64,000 nucleotides of DNA from positions 1 through 64,000 of the forward strand of contig JAIQZO010000114.1 in assembly GCA_021777055.1 (NCBI GenBank), written 5' to 3'. The position numbers and the translations under genes were made by a program. Below the pieces are notes generated by a model. It was not told the origin of the DNA. It was given only the letters and a program-made list of their open reading frames with translations, and did no database searches. Shown piece after piece: positions 43,153 through 53,041 of the stretch (positions are counted from its first letter, which is position 1; each line of letters opens with the position of its first letter). This DNA comes from Candidatus Anammoxibacter sp. (GTDB taxonomy: Bacteria > Planctomycetota > Brocadiia > Brocadiales > Anammoxibacteraceae).

Positions 43153-45579
43153 TCACCTAATTTCGTCAATCAACTTTCTGCTCATCTGAATATTGTGAAA
43201 CCCGATTTTTCTAATTATCTTAATTTTATTGGCTAGGTTCTCTTTTTCGTTGTCATCATTATTGTTTAATGTAGTAGTTATTTTTAAAGCAATTTCTATC
43301 CCTCGCCCCATTGATTTCTCCCAGTCAAAATAGAGATCATAATAACGCAGATTATGGCATGAAACACATTTCCGGGCATACTGATACGGATGCTGTTTGG
43401 CAAGATCAACAGTATGACAATCTATACAAGCGACACGACCAGCATGGGGGTCAGGGGCAGCGTTTCCTATTGAGGATTTGCCGTTCATGAAATCAATGAT
43501 GTCTGTATGACACTGGTCACATTTCTGTGGAAGAGGTCTGTATTGGACAACTTTAGCTTCATCTGGCAAATGGCATAACGAACATGAAATAATGATATGT
43601 AAATTATCAAGTTTGTATGAAGAGTGTTGATTATGAACAAACAACAGATCCTTATCTTTCCAACCCTGCGCCTGATGGCAGATTCTGCAAGAGTGAGTGA
43701 TTTGCCCTTTATGGGGGTCATCATGGCATGAAGAGCACTTATGGGACAAGCCTGAAAACTTTGCATTGGCTAATTTAGCATCTTTACCAGACAATTTATG
43801 GCAATCTACACACTTAACTTTATCATGGGCACCTTTGAGTGGATATGATGAATCAGCTCCATGGAATTCCACAAGCCATGGGCCTTTCCAGCTATCTTCA
43901 ACGTGGCAACTTTGGCAATTCTTTTTAAATTGCCCTTCATGCGGGTCCTCATGGCAGGAAGAACATTCATGGGACAAACCCAAAAATTTTGCATTGGCTA
44001 ATTTAGCATCTTTACCGGGTAATTTATGGCAATCAGAACATTTAACTTTACCATGGGCGCCTTTTAGCGGATATGTAGAATCCGCACCATGGAATTCGGC
44101 TAGCCAAGGAGCTTTCCATCCATCTTCCAGGTGACAGCTTTTGCACGTCTTTTTAAACTGCCCTTTATGAATGTCATCATGGCAATCTACACATTCACTG
44201 CCTATATTGATAAGCTTAACCATGGTTGCTCCTTTCTCTTTAGAACTGTACGGATGACATTTTCTACAAGATACTTCAATATGTTGCCCTTCAAGTTTAT
44301 ATTGACTATCCTGGTTATGATCAAAAACCAATTTATCCTTTGACCAGCCGCGCATGGTATGGCACGATAAACAATCATTCTTATCCTTAATATTCGGATG
44401 TGGATTGTCATGACATTGTATGCAAGTTTCAAACTCCAAACCTATATATTTAGTCTTAACCCGTTTTGTCTTTTTATCCGGCACACTATGACATTTAGCA
44501 CAATCCAGGTCGCGATGTTTGCCAAGTAGTGAGTAACGGGTATTTTCGTGGTTAAAAGCTTTGGAATCTAAAGAGAAGATATTAGCTGTCAATCCTTTAT
44601 GTTCGGAGTGACAGGTTCGGCATTTCCCATTTAAGGTGCCATGGTAACCATGTTGGTTATCCATTACGGTCTGAATCTCTTCATGACATTTCAGGCATTT
44701 GTCAGATGGCTGCGAGTTAAAAAAATTATGGCAAGCCGTACAATGTTTCGCCTTTGGTTCTTCCGCATGTCCAGATACTAACATTCCCGGCAGGATCACT
44801 TCTCTCCCATAATTCCCCGCCACTTTGCCTATTTGCGATTTAACTTGGCCAAAACCAATATACCATACACAGCTAATGAGAACAGCCACCACACCAAAAG
44901 TTGTTAGAATAATAGCGGATAACGACACATGGTTTGCATGAATATTTGGATTTTCTCCATTTTGCCAGAGTGAATGATGTTCCCGGGCATAATCCAGGGG
45001 TACATAACCTGTTATCATCCCTTTCAAAGCTTTACTTGTAGGCGGATTAACAAGTGACAAAAACAGATGTAGTCCAAGAAACATTAGAGCCGGAACAAAA
45101 CAGACGACATGGGCTATCCAGACACCAATCGCTCCCGGAATAAGGATTATGACAATTCCGGTAGACGAAAAGATTAATAATACAAATAATATAACCAGTA
45201 GATGTAGTTTTTGACCTGGATTAAAACGGCCTGAAGGAGGAATTGTCACCTTTGGGACAAAGGTATGGAGTCCAACATTAACGAGCCAAACAAAATCTTC
45301 AGGTTTCCATTTAAATGCCTCCAGCAGGGTTTTCCATAGGGGCCTAAAACTCGTTGCGAAAATACTAATGAGAATTGTTTGCAGGATAAAGGCGATCAGA
45401 ACAATCCCTGTTAATCGATGAATATTGGATAGCGTAGTGAAATCTATTTTTTCCGTTTCAAATATTCTCTGCAACAGAAGCAGGCCGCCGCTAACAAACA
45501 ATATAAGGTAGAGAATTAGCTGAATGGCATGATAAACAACTTCTATTTTGGTAAATCTACGAACTAAAGCGGCCTTCAT
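43153..45579 (-). CDS. Cytochrome-b-like membrane domain fused to a 19-haem cytochrome c
   Basis: 808 residues. The N-terminal ~245 residues hold five membrane segments and conserved His of a formate-dehydrogenase/hydrogenase cytochrome-b type domain (VVYHAIQLILYL, NIHRLTGIVLIAF, GQKLHLLVILFVL, WIAHVVCFVPALMFLGLHLFL), which should exchange electrons with quinone. The remainder carries 19 CxxCH motifs, from HCTACH to KCVSCH, one haem each. Two consecutive 76-residue units (HKGQFKKTCKSCH...CSSCHEDP and HEGQFKKNCQSCH...CSSCHDDP) are over 80% identical, showing recent internal duplication. It starts inside the 3' end of the upstream pentahaem gene (ATGA overlap). I infer quinone-linked electron transfer to periplasmic partners, a recurring theme in anammox bacteria. 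Confidence 0.9.
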   Translation of the reverse strand: MKAALVRRFTKIEVVYHAIQLILYLILFVSGGLLLLQRIFETEKIDFTTLSNIHRLTGIVLIAFILQTILISIFATSFRPLWKTLLEAFKWKPEDFVWLVNVGLHTFVPKVTIPPSGRFNPGQKLHLLVILFVLLIFSSTGIVIILIPGAIGVWIAHVVCFVPALMFLGLHLFLSLVNPPTSKALKGMITGYVPLDYAREHHSLWQNGENPNIHANHVSLSAIILTTFGVVAVLISCVWYIGFGQVKSQIGKVAGNYGREVILPGMLVSGHAEEPKAKHCTACHNFFNSQPSDKCLKCHEEIQTVMDNQHGYHGTLNGKCRTCHSEHKGLTANIFSLDSKAFNHENTRYSLLGKHRDLDCAKCHSVPDKKTKRVKTKYIGLEFETCIQCHDNPHPNIKDKNDCLSCHTMRGWSKDKLVFDHNQDSQYKLEGQHIEVSCRKCHPYSSKEKGATMVKLINIGSECVDCHDDIHKGQFKKTCKSCHLEDGWKAPWLAEFHGADSTYPLKGAHGKVKCSDCHKLPGKDAKLANAKFLGLSHECSSCHEDPHEGQFKKNCQSCHVEDSWKGPWLVEFHGADSSYPLKGAHDKVKCVDCHKLSGKDAKLANAKFSGLSHKCSSCHDDPHKGQITHSCRICHQAQGWKDKDLLFVHNQHSSYKLDNLHIIISCSLCHLPDEAKVVQYRPLPQKCDQCHTDIIDFMNGKSSIGNAAPDPHAGRVACIDCHTVDLAKQHPYQYARKCVSCHNLRYYDLYFDWEKSMGRGIEIALKITTTLNNNDDNEKENLANKIKIIRKIGFHNIQMSRKLIDEIR

Positions 45580-46571
45580 GGTATTGAGACCTCTTTTTGA
45601 TATAAGTTTTCTCTCTTTTCACTGCCTTTACTCAGCCTTGATACTATACACCGAATTGCCTTAGCATTATCAGGCACTGGAAATTTCCAGCTTGCAGTAG
45701 CTTTTGCAGGAATAGCAGTATTAATCTCTTTTATTAACTCAACGCTTTTTATAGGGATAATTATGTCATTTTCCTGTACAGACAAAATATCAACAATCAC
45801 AATCCGAAAACCAAAGTCTCCTGTAGGAAGCGAGTGAGGGAGATGATTCTTTAGTATTAATTCAATTTGTTCGCCATCTTTTTTCAAATTCATAGCAAAA
45901 GCTTCCATATCCGGTAATTTCTTATGAACACCAAATGTGTGCTTCTTTTGTAATGCCTCCTTTTCCATAGAGACAGTAACAATTATCTTAGATAACAGAT
46001 GAGTTGCTTGTGTAAGCTTCCTTTTAACTAAAGGCATGTGGCACTCCTGACAGGTATGTTTCTCTTTTGATATTACCTGCTTCCATTCTTTAAATGTGCC
46101 TTCGTGACAACGTCCGCAAAATTTGCTGTTACGATATCGATCTTCCTGTACGCTCATTGGATGTGGTGCAAGTTTACTAGTAGGTTCAATTGGACCAACC
46201 ATTTTACTCTCTTCCAGATGGCAGGAAGAACAAGTTACTCCCTCTTCACGGAATATCTCTCTGCTTTTTAATGGTCCATCTGAAATCCTTGGTTCCGGAA
46301 CATGGCATGCGAGGCAACTTGGAAATTGATAATCATTGGTTGCCTGACGATATGTGCTGCTAGTATAAGCCTTAGCATGGAGTGATTCAGCCCATTCATT
46401 GTAAATATCAATATGACACTCTTTGCAAAATTCGGCTCTAGGAAAGACCATATTTATATTTGTTAAACGATCAAATTTCATGCACCCGAATATCAATCCC
46501 GACATTAACACAAATATGCAAGAAGAGCATTTAAATATTTTGTAACTTTCTCTTAAATATTTGTATCGCAT
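45576..46571 (-). CDS. Pentahaem c-type cytochrome (probable lipoprotein)
   Basis: 331 residues. A hydrophobic signal with LIFGCM near 27-31 suggests a lipoprotein or membrane-anchored export. Five CxxCH motifs: CKECH, CLACH, CSSCH, CGRCH, CQECH, within a pattern (FCKECHIDIYNEWAESLHAKAY) common to the cytochrome c554/hydroxylamine-oxidoreductase-related superfamily. After residue about 195 no haem sites remain, and a beta-rich domain follows (LPHSLPTGDFGFRIVI). It overlaps the 19-haem cytochrome gene by 4 bp and is the first gene of the pair. I infer it accepts or donates electrons to that partner. Confidence 0.85.
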   Translation of the reverse strand: MRYKYLRESYKIFKCSSCIFVLMSGLIFGCMKFDRLTNINMVFPRAEFCKECHIDIYNEWAESLHAKAYTSSTYRQATNDYQFPSCLACHVPEPRISDGPLKSREIFREEGVTCSSCHLEESKMVGPIEPTSKLAPHPMSVQEDRYRNSKFCGRCHEGTFKEWKQVISKEKHTCQECHMPLVKRKLTQATHLLSKIIVTVSMEKEALQKKHTFGVHKKLPDMEAFAMNLKKDGEQIELILKNHLPHSLPTGDFGFRIVIVDILSVQENDIIIPIKSVELIKEINTAIPAKATASWKFPVPDNAKAIRCIVSRLSKGSEKRENLYQKEVSIP

Positions 46572-47145
46572 TCTTTAACAATTGGGTAATTATCCAGAAT
46601 ACAGTAGTCCTGATCCTGGATTCTGGATATAGCACTAGTTTAAAGATTAATTTCTAGTTGACAGCAGCTTCACGGTAACAAATGTTCGGTTTAAGAGCTT
46701 TCAATTTTAAGAAACATTTCTTTAATCACAAGGCCCGCCAACAATCGGTCTGAGACAAACGCCCGTAGGACACGCACCTCAATCTAACAATATTTAAACA
46801 GTAACAGTACAGATGGGCAAGCAGGAGTTTTACCCACCAGTTAAATGGTTTCAATATTGTATTGGTTTTCTCATGCAGGATTCTGACTCATGAATTCTGA
46901 ATACGCTAAATATATACATCATTAAATCTTTTACAGATTACGCCATAACAACCATCCCCACATTATAATAAATTGCGCGTGGCTGACCATTGTTTTTTCA
47001 CATATTAATCCTGCTTTTGTCTGTATCTATCATCTTGTATCCAAGATTAGGTTGACTTATGTTTCCCATTTGGTATTTTATTGAAAGAATAATTTAAAAG
47101 AAAAGATTAATTTGTATCTAATATCAAATACGAAAGGCGGGAGTT
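46572..47145. other. Intergenic region between cytochrome pair and cyclase-family gene
   Basis: No gene or RNA is recognised. A GATTCTGACTCATGAATTCTGAATAC stretch near 46878-46903 is a weak relative of the dispersed repeats at 19046 and 27486. Promoters for both flanking divergent units should lie here. GGCGGGAG at 47133-47140 is the ribosome site of the next gene. Confidence 0.4.
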
Positions 47146-47955
47146 ATGTCTAAAAAGCAAAGGTCGTTTTGTTACCATCCTCTGTTTATTTTATCCATGA
47201 TAATTACTAGCTTCGTAATCTGCAAACCAACAACAGCAGGACAATGGATAGATTTGACCCACGATTTCTCATCTGAAACCGTTTACTGGCCCAATGGAGA
47301 CACATTTAAAAAAGACCTTATTTATGACGGGGAAACAGAAAAAGGATACTATTACTCTGCTTACAGTTTCAGTGCACCGGAACATGGAGGTACACACGTT
47401 GATGCCCCTGTCCACTTTGCTAAAGGAAGAAGGTCTGTGGATCAGATTCCCATTGATCAGCTTTTAGGTGATGCCGTTATAATCGATGTCTCAGAAAATG
47501 CGTTAAAAAACCGTGATTATCTGATTATAGTCGACGATTTAAAGAAATGGGAAGCTCAATACGGAAAGATACAAGAACAGTCTATTGTACTTTTAAAGAC
47601 AGGGCATGGAAAATTCTGGCCAGATCTAAAGAAGTATATGGGAACCGATAAGAGAGGTAACGCCGCAATCCCTGATCTTCATTTTCCGGGTTTACATCCA
47701 AATGCAGCAGAGTGGTTGGTAAAAGAACGTAGAATAAAATCTATTGGAATTGATACCGCTAGCATTGATAACGGACAATCCTCACACTTTGGATCACACA
47801 GAATATTATCCAGAAACGATGTGCCAATCTTTGAAAACGTGGCGAATCTGGATCAACTTCCAGCAACAGGTATATTTCTAATCGCTCTCCCAATGAAAAT
47901 AAAAGGCGGCAGTGGTGCTCCTTTACGTATAGTTGCCTTAATCTCCGACGAGTGA
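47146..47955 (+). CDS. Exported cyclase-family (kynurenine formamidase-like) hydrolase
   Basis: 269 residues. An N-terminal signal segment (HPLFILSMIITSFVICKPTTAG) precedes WIDLTHDFSSETVYWPNG. The metal-binding signature HGGTHVDAPVHFAKG lies near 86-100, with GDAVIIDV and later SIGIDTASIDNGQSSHFGSH, fitting the PF04199 cyclase family (manganese- or zinc-dependent amidohydrolases including KynB). Export is unusual for KynB, so the substrate is uncertain. Neighbours give no pathway clue. GGCGGGAG is a good ribosome site. Confidence 0.85.
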   Translation: MSKKQRSFCYHPLFILSMIITSFVICKPTTAGQWIDLTHDFSSETVYWPNGDTFKKDLIYDGETEKGYYYSAYSFSAPEHGGTHVDAPVHFAKGRRSVDQIPIDQLLGDAVIIDVSENALKNRDYLIIVDDLKKWEAQYGKIQEQSIVLLKTGHGKFWPDLKKYMGTDKRGNAAIPDLHFPGLHPNAAEWLVKERRIKSIGIDTASIDNGQSSHFGSHRILSRNDVPIFENVANLDQLPATGIFLIALPMKIKGGSGAPLRIVALISDE

Positions 47956-48159
47956 AGAAATAAAAATCTAATATTTAGCTCTTTTATCCATTTGGAAATC
48001 CCTGATTATCTGCAACTGTGGCACAAATGAATATATTGGGAAATATAGGCAAAAAATCTTTAGCTATTATTTAAAACTGAAACAGCTCTTCGGCAAGCAT
48101 TTTTTTCCTAAAGCGTTTCTTTCCTAATGAAGGAGCGGGATGGTCATGGATTGATACAT

Positions 48160-48945
48160 CTAACGTACATTTGTCCATTCTTCACTCTCATATTTGATGT
48201 AACGTAGTTTGCGGGCATCTTCTGTCTCTTTTTTTGTTAATGTATCATGCTCCATTTTAAAACAGAATTCAGAAGCAAAACCTTCGTAGACAGCATTTAC
48301 TATCTCGTTGTATGTAATATCACCTCCGGTTTCGTTTTTTAGTGATGTTATCTTGTAAGGGAGAACCAGACACTCTTCAGGTGAAAGATTAAATATCTTC
48401 TTGTGTATCTGAAAATCAAAGTCTTGAAGGATAGAGCCATGCTGCAGGAACCCAGTATTGACTCTCCGTTGCGCTGACCCTGAAATCTTTTTATTGTTCA
48501 CTAACAACTCATACCACCCGGCACTCATATAGCAAAGGGATTGGCTTCCCCTACCTGGCCGTTCTTTTAAAGTGGCACTTATACCAAAATGTTCAAATAC
48601 CAACTGTAGAGCAGAAGCTATTTTTTTATATGACAATGCAATACTATCAGGAACAACGGATTTATCATTTGGGAGTATAAAACTATACGTCAGTTCATTA
48701 TCATGATATACGGCTCTACCGCCTGTAATACGCCGAACAACTGGGATACCAGAGTTGTTGCAATATTCAAGATCTATATTATGAACTCTTTTCTGACTAT
48801 ATCCGATTGAAAGCGCAGTAGGACTCCACCCATATACCCTTAAGACTGGCCCACCCACATTATTTAACAGGGCTTCATCAATCGCCATATTTGTATACGC
48901 ATCAGATAATCCAGTATTAATAAATCTACATTTGGTCATTTTCAT
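48160..48945 (-). CDS. Lipoate-protein ligase A/octanoyltransferase-family protein
   Basis: 261 residues. The biotin/lipoate ligase fold shows LRVYGWSPTALSIGYSQ, VVRRITGGRAVYHDNELTYSF (RRxTGGxAVxH, about 73-93) and the catalytic Lys loop NNKKISGSAQRRVNTGFLQHGSIL. These match LplA-type proteins of roughly this length, which attach lipoate or octanoate to the E2 and H-protein domains. The C-terminal accessory domain of E. coli LplA is absent, as in LipM-like octanoyltransferases. It is monocistronic here. Ligase versus octanoyltransferase activity cannot be decided from sequence. Confidence 0.85.
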   Translation of the reverse strand: MKMTKCRFINTGLSDAYTNMAIDEALLNNVGGPVLRVYGWSPTALSIGYSQKRVHNIDLEYCNNSGIPVVRRITGGRAVYHDNELTYSFILPNDKSVVPDSIALSYKKIASALQLVFEHFGISATLKERPGRGSQSLCYMSAGWYELLVNNKKISGSAQRRVNTGFLQHGSILQDFDFQIHKKIFNLSPEECLVLPYKITSLKNETGGDITYNEIVNAVYEGFASEFCFKMEHDTLTKKETEDARKLRYIKYESEEWTNVR

Positions 48946-49210
48946 ATAGTCATAACTTAGAGACTTTTTTTACGTCAATTCCATAGAGTTATAAAACTAG
49001 ACTAATATCAATTATATATGATTTTATCATTGTCTCTATTACTTTGAAAAGACTAAACCATGAAGTATTATTACACACCACGTATGAGAATATAAAGGTA
49101 AAACATCAAATACAGATAATCTCTTATAGAATTAAATATTTCTTTGATTATCGACTAAGCAAACCATATAATCACGTTTTATTGCTGATTTAGAATAATG
49201 AGGTCGTTTA

Positions 49211-50854
49211 ATGAGAAAAATACTATTTATATATTTTGTCAGTTTGTTCGTAATAGCAGTTGTAATTCCTGCTTATTCGTATGCAGGAGATGATGCAGAA
49301 AATAAAGATTTTGGTCTAATGGTTGAGCAACTTCTCAATGATCAATCAAACATATTTTTTGGGATAGAAAGAACATTAACAGACTCCGCCCCTGCATCCA
49401 CTTTACCTTTCAGAAACGAATCACAAAATGCGAAAAATCAGGTTCTTCTTGCAGAAGGGTTAGAAGTGGAATTCCTTACAAGAAATGCTGGAGATAAAAC
49501 TGATATGTTTGCTTTCTTTCCATCTGATAATCCAACACATCTTATTTCTTCTGTAGAAGGAGGGCGTGAGCTAATTGTCGCACCTGCAAAATTTAACCCT
49601 TCAGTACAACGTATAAACCTTCAAACAGGTAATATAGACACCATACTACGAGGAATGGATAAATGCGACGGAATACGATTAACACCATGGGGAACTATTC
49701 TTGCGACTGAAGAAACAGCTGACGGCGGTGCCTATGAAATCTTAAACCCGTTAAATGTAACAGAAGAAACTGTTACTGACCGTGATTTAGGAATCATAAC
49801 CGATCCACTGCATATAGTTAAAAGAAATGCGCTTCCCACTATTGCATGGGAAGGGATAGCCATTCTACCAAGTGGTGTAATAATCGCAGGTGATGAACTT
49901 ACCCCAGGTATTTTAGAGTCAGATTCTGATGGTGGCACAATTTTTAAGTTTATACCTGACATACCAAGAATCGACGAGTCCAACATTACAGTCATAGAAG
50001 ATTCACCTCTTGTTTCAGGCTCAGTTTATGCTTTACAAATATCGTGCAAAGGAAGTGAGCAGCAATTTGGCCAGGGATGCGAAATTGGAAATGGCAGTTG
50101 GATACCTGTTTCGGCACAAACAGCTAGAACAGATGCAGCGGATCTAGGCGGAACAGGTTATTATAGAGTGGAAAACTTAGAGAGAGATCCAATGTTTGAA
50201 GCTACATCCGAAAACCCGAATGCAGTTCGAGTTTGCTGGGCAAGTCCGGGACAAGAAAACGCGGGGAATTTTGCTGCCGTCTTTTGCGCAATTGATTACG
50301 AACCTTTATTGGGAGATCCAGATATGCGTACTGTGGTTACCAATAGATTTGTTGAAGGAGATGAAGATTTCAATTCATTTGATAATCTAGCATTTCAACC
50401 GTTTACAAATAACCTTTATGTAGTAGAAGACCATAAAAACGGCGACATATTTGCGTGCCTGCCAGACGGAGAAGATAGGGATATCAAAACAGATGGATGC
50501 GTAAGAATTCTTTCAGTTATAGACTCATCCGCAGAACCAACAGGATTTATATTTACAACAAATGGATCAACTGCATATCTGTCCATCCAACATTCAGATG
50601 ATACGTTGATGCCTCTATTTGATGACTATCCTACTGACGATATAATAATAATAACTGGATTTAAGCTAGAACCGGATAACGACGAGGATGATAATAACGA
50701 AAATGACGGTAGAGATATAAGCCAAAATAATGATAAAGATCTAGAGAAAGATGAGGTAGATGATAATAGCGAAAATGACGGTAGAGATATAAACCAAGAT
50801 AAAGAGAAAGATAAGGAGCTGGATGATCCAGATACCGATATCAACGGAAGGTAA
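49211..50854 (+). CDS. Secreted PhoX-like (DUF839) protein with acidic C-terminal tail
   Basis: 547 residues. A signal peptide (LFIYFVSLFVIAVVIPAYSYA) is followed by the DUF839/PhoX-type beta-propeller: KCDGIRLTPWGTILATEET, IAWEGIAILPSGVIIAGDELTPG, and FNSFDNLAFQPFTNNLYVVEDHKNGDIFACLPDG. PhoX enzymes are calcium- and iron-dependent alkaline phosphatases; whether this member has the active-site residues for phosphatase activity I cannot confirm. A tail from about 485 is rich in Asp, Asn and Glu, with two near copies of NDGRDI. It may bind cations or the cell surface. Confidence 0.8.
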   Translation: MRKILFIYFVSLFVIAVVIPAYSYAGDDAENKDFGLMVEQLLNDQSNIFFGIERTLTDSAPASTLPFRNESQNAKNQVLLAEGLEVEFLTRNAGDKTDMFAFFPSDNPTHLISSVEGGRELIVAPAKFNPSVQRINLQTGNIDTILRGMDKCDGIRLTPWGTILATEETADGGAYEILNPLNVTEETVTDRDLGIITDPLHIVKRNALPTIAWEGIAILPSGVIIAGDELTPGILESDSDGGTIFKFIPDIPRIDESNITVIEDSPLVSGSVYALQISCKGSEQQFGQGCEIGNGSWIPVSAQTARTDAADLGGTGYYRVENLERDPMFEATSENPNAVRVCWASPGQENAGNFAAVFCAIDYEPLLGDPDMRTVVTNRFVEGDEDFNSFDNLAFQPFTNNLYVVEDHKNGDIFACLPDGEDRDIKTDGCVRILSVIDSSAEPTGFIFTTNGSTAYLSIQHSDDTLMPLFDDYPTDDIIIITGFKLEPDNDEDDNNENDGRDISQNNDKDLEKDEVDDNSENDGRDINQDKEKDKELDDPDTDINGR

Positions 50855-51391
50855 GTATATCTGTTATTAATCGCTAACAGCTTGACCAAAACCAACTTAA
50901 CATTTTGTCACAAAATCTAATGGTAAAAAATGCCAAATTTGTTTCGGGACGAAGATCAAACTGTTCGGCTCTGGATTTGACGTTCACTGAGTAAAATTTC
51001 CCCTAAAGAATCTAAAGGCCAAATAAACTTTATCTTTCAAAAACTAATCGAGAATTTATTACTAATATAAGTTACGATTTCCAAAAACTCTCAAATCACA
51101 AGCACATTACGGCAGTTTGTGGGTCAGTTCTGGTATTGAGACATTCAGAACGTAATCTGGAATACCGGAAACCTCTCATACCATGGTATTTCTCTTATAG
51201 CCATATTCCCGAAACATAACCAGTGTTACGGCAAAAACACCGGAAATTTATTGGGTAGGTAGATATAGAACTGTGAACGCGGCCCTGAACTGGAGTATTA
51301 AAGCCTTTCAGGTTTTAATTTGAAAGACCTCACTTTTGATAATTATGCTAACTCCAAGACAAGGTTGAAATTTACAAATCAAGCTGAATAG
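50855..51391. other. Intergenic region between PhoX-like gene and methyltransferase
   Basis: No gene is recognised. The minus-strand methyltransferase stop overlaps GCATAAC, an attC-like start, and GTTAGCAT lies about 43 bp beyond, so a degenerate attC may occupy about 51343-51400. Confidence 0.4.
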
Positions 51392-52138
51392 TTATGCAAT
51401 TTTCCTTGCGACCACGACAGTTTGTTTGGTACGTTCAATTTTCTGATTTATATAACTAACGAGACTAAAGCCTGCGTTCTCAACAAGCCCCAAGAAAAAT
51501 GATTTTTCATAGCGAACTCTGTGTAGTGCGCCAGTTGACTTCCTCCCGAGGTAGTCAACTGGATTCTCTTCGACCGGTGGAACGTCTTTCTCTATGAATG
51601 CTGTAACATATATGATTCCCCCAATACGAAGTACACCATGCAACTGTGTCAAATAAAACTGCACATCATCAGTAAGCATGTGCGAAAAAACAGAATTCAG
51701 AAATGCCACATCAAACGAGTTAGCCTTCGCTGGCAATTCCGGACGCGAATTTACTGAAGGATTATAGCGTGCGTTATGGGCGGCAACATGAATGAATGAG
51801 AAATTTGAATGGTACCTCTGTATCCAACGTTTGCACCAATTAATAGATTCTTCGTTTGTATCAATTCCATAATAGCAACCAATATTGGGTGCGCGCACAA
51901 GCAGGCCATTTGCTAATCGCCCCTGACCACACCCAAAGTCTAGAATGTGCATATTGGACTTAAGCTCACAAAACTGCATGAGATCATCCACTTGTTCAAC
52001 TGCTGAGTTTACGTACTCTTGGTCGCCAGATAAACCTTCATTTGAACGCGCCAAAGGCAGATATAAGCCCTTGTATCGACGTGTTTGATGTGATAACTTC
52101 CTGTGAAAAAGTCGTTTAAACAATTGTGCTATCTTCAT
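51392..52138 (-). CDS. SAM-dependent methyltransferase (class I)
   Basis: 248 residues. Residues 62-75 (MHILDFGCGQGRLA) form the SAM-binding motif I, YYGIDTNEESINWC the acidic loop, and FDVAFLNSVFSHMLTDDVQ motif II with LRIGGIIYVTAFIE. Substrate unknown; the C-terminal region is short. AAGGAAAAACAG precedes the ATG. The segment before it (52162-52205) is nearly identical to that before the CPBP gene at 42656. Its TAA stop lies inside GCATAAC. I infer another integron-cassette-type gene, physically separate from the main series. Confidence 0.85.
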   Translation of the reverse strand: MKIAQLFKRLFHRKLSHQTRRYKGLYLPLARSNEGLSGDQEYVNSAVEQVDDLMQFCELKSNMHILDFGCGQGRLANGLLVRAPNIGCYYGIDTNEESINWCKRWIQRYHSNFSFIHVAAHNARYNPSVNSRPELPAKANSFDVAFLNSVFSHMLTDDVQFYLTQLHGVLRIGGIIYVTAFIEKDVPPVEENPVDYLGRKSTGALHRVRYEKSFFLGLVENAGFSLVSYINQKIERTKQTVVVARKIA

Positions 52139-52161
52139 TCTGTTTTTCCTTGCAGTAGGAA

Positions 52162-52205
52162 GCCTAACAATCGAATTGAGCGGTTTATTTGCTCAAATGA
52201 CTGAT
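52162..52205 (-). other. attC-like 3' end upstream of the methyltransferase
   Basis: Minus-strand reading gives AACCGCTCAATTCGATTG-TTAGGC, ending in GTTAGGC and lying 24 bp before the ATG. It matches 42690-42733 with few differences. Confidence 0.55.
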
Positions 52206-53041
52206 TAGAATTATTGCTTCTATCCTTTTTATTCATCAACTCGGTTTTTTAACTTTTTCAATTTCATGCAAAAGCTTAATTTAGAAGTACTTTCTGGTCC
52301 CAATGTTTGTTCGTTGTATTTGGTGGTTATTCTGAACGTTTCTAATGTTTCTTTTAGGGTGCATATTTAAGGACTTCTAGTTATGCCGACGTATCTACTT
52401 TGTCAAGAATTTCATCTACTCTCGCAAATACTAAATCTTCCAACAAATCCTCAGTAAGTAGAAGCTTTACATTGTAATACTAGTAAATCTTTCAAAATGA
52501 CTATGGGTGTTTCCTGCACTTTAAAAGTAATATTAGAAATTACCAGTTTCATTTTAGAACCGCATACATGGCATTTTATAAAGATCACATTTTAGTAATT
52601 TTAAATTAGTTGTTAATCCGGGTCAACTCCATTTTTTTAGAGAGAAATTGTACCTAATCCTTATGGCCTAAAACCTACTGAAATAATAAAAATTTTTCTT
52701 TCGCACTCTTAAATTTAAACATTAATATGGTAAAATACTTTTTTTTAATTATTTTGAAGAAGAGGTCTCCAAAACGAGCTATATGATTGTTCGTTTCTGT
52801 GCTACCCAGTCTCTCTAGATTTTTTATATTTTCCGCATTGTTTATATTGCTCCAACAGGGTTGTTCATTGAAGAATCCTGTCTTTGATTGCAATCTTATT
52901 TTTAAAGATTGTATTTAAGTTCGTTTCTTTATCATATCCTGAAGTATATATTACTGTAAGGATATCTAAGGAGAAAGAGATAAAACCAGAGAATTGGTAA
53001 AAAAGAATTTGAAACGATTGACTAGGGGGATGATAGATTAA
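52206..53041. other. AT-rich intergenic stretch upstream of a transposase relic
   Basis: No convincing gene. A 72-codon open frame at 52675-52893 (minus) lacks a good ribosome site and recognisable motifs. It may be part of the decayed insertion sequence that follows. Confidence 0.4.

Noticed and set aside
43697-44134. 145-codon plus-strand frame
   Set aside because: Shadow of the CxxCH repeats of the multihaem cytochrome gene on the opposite strand.
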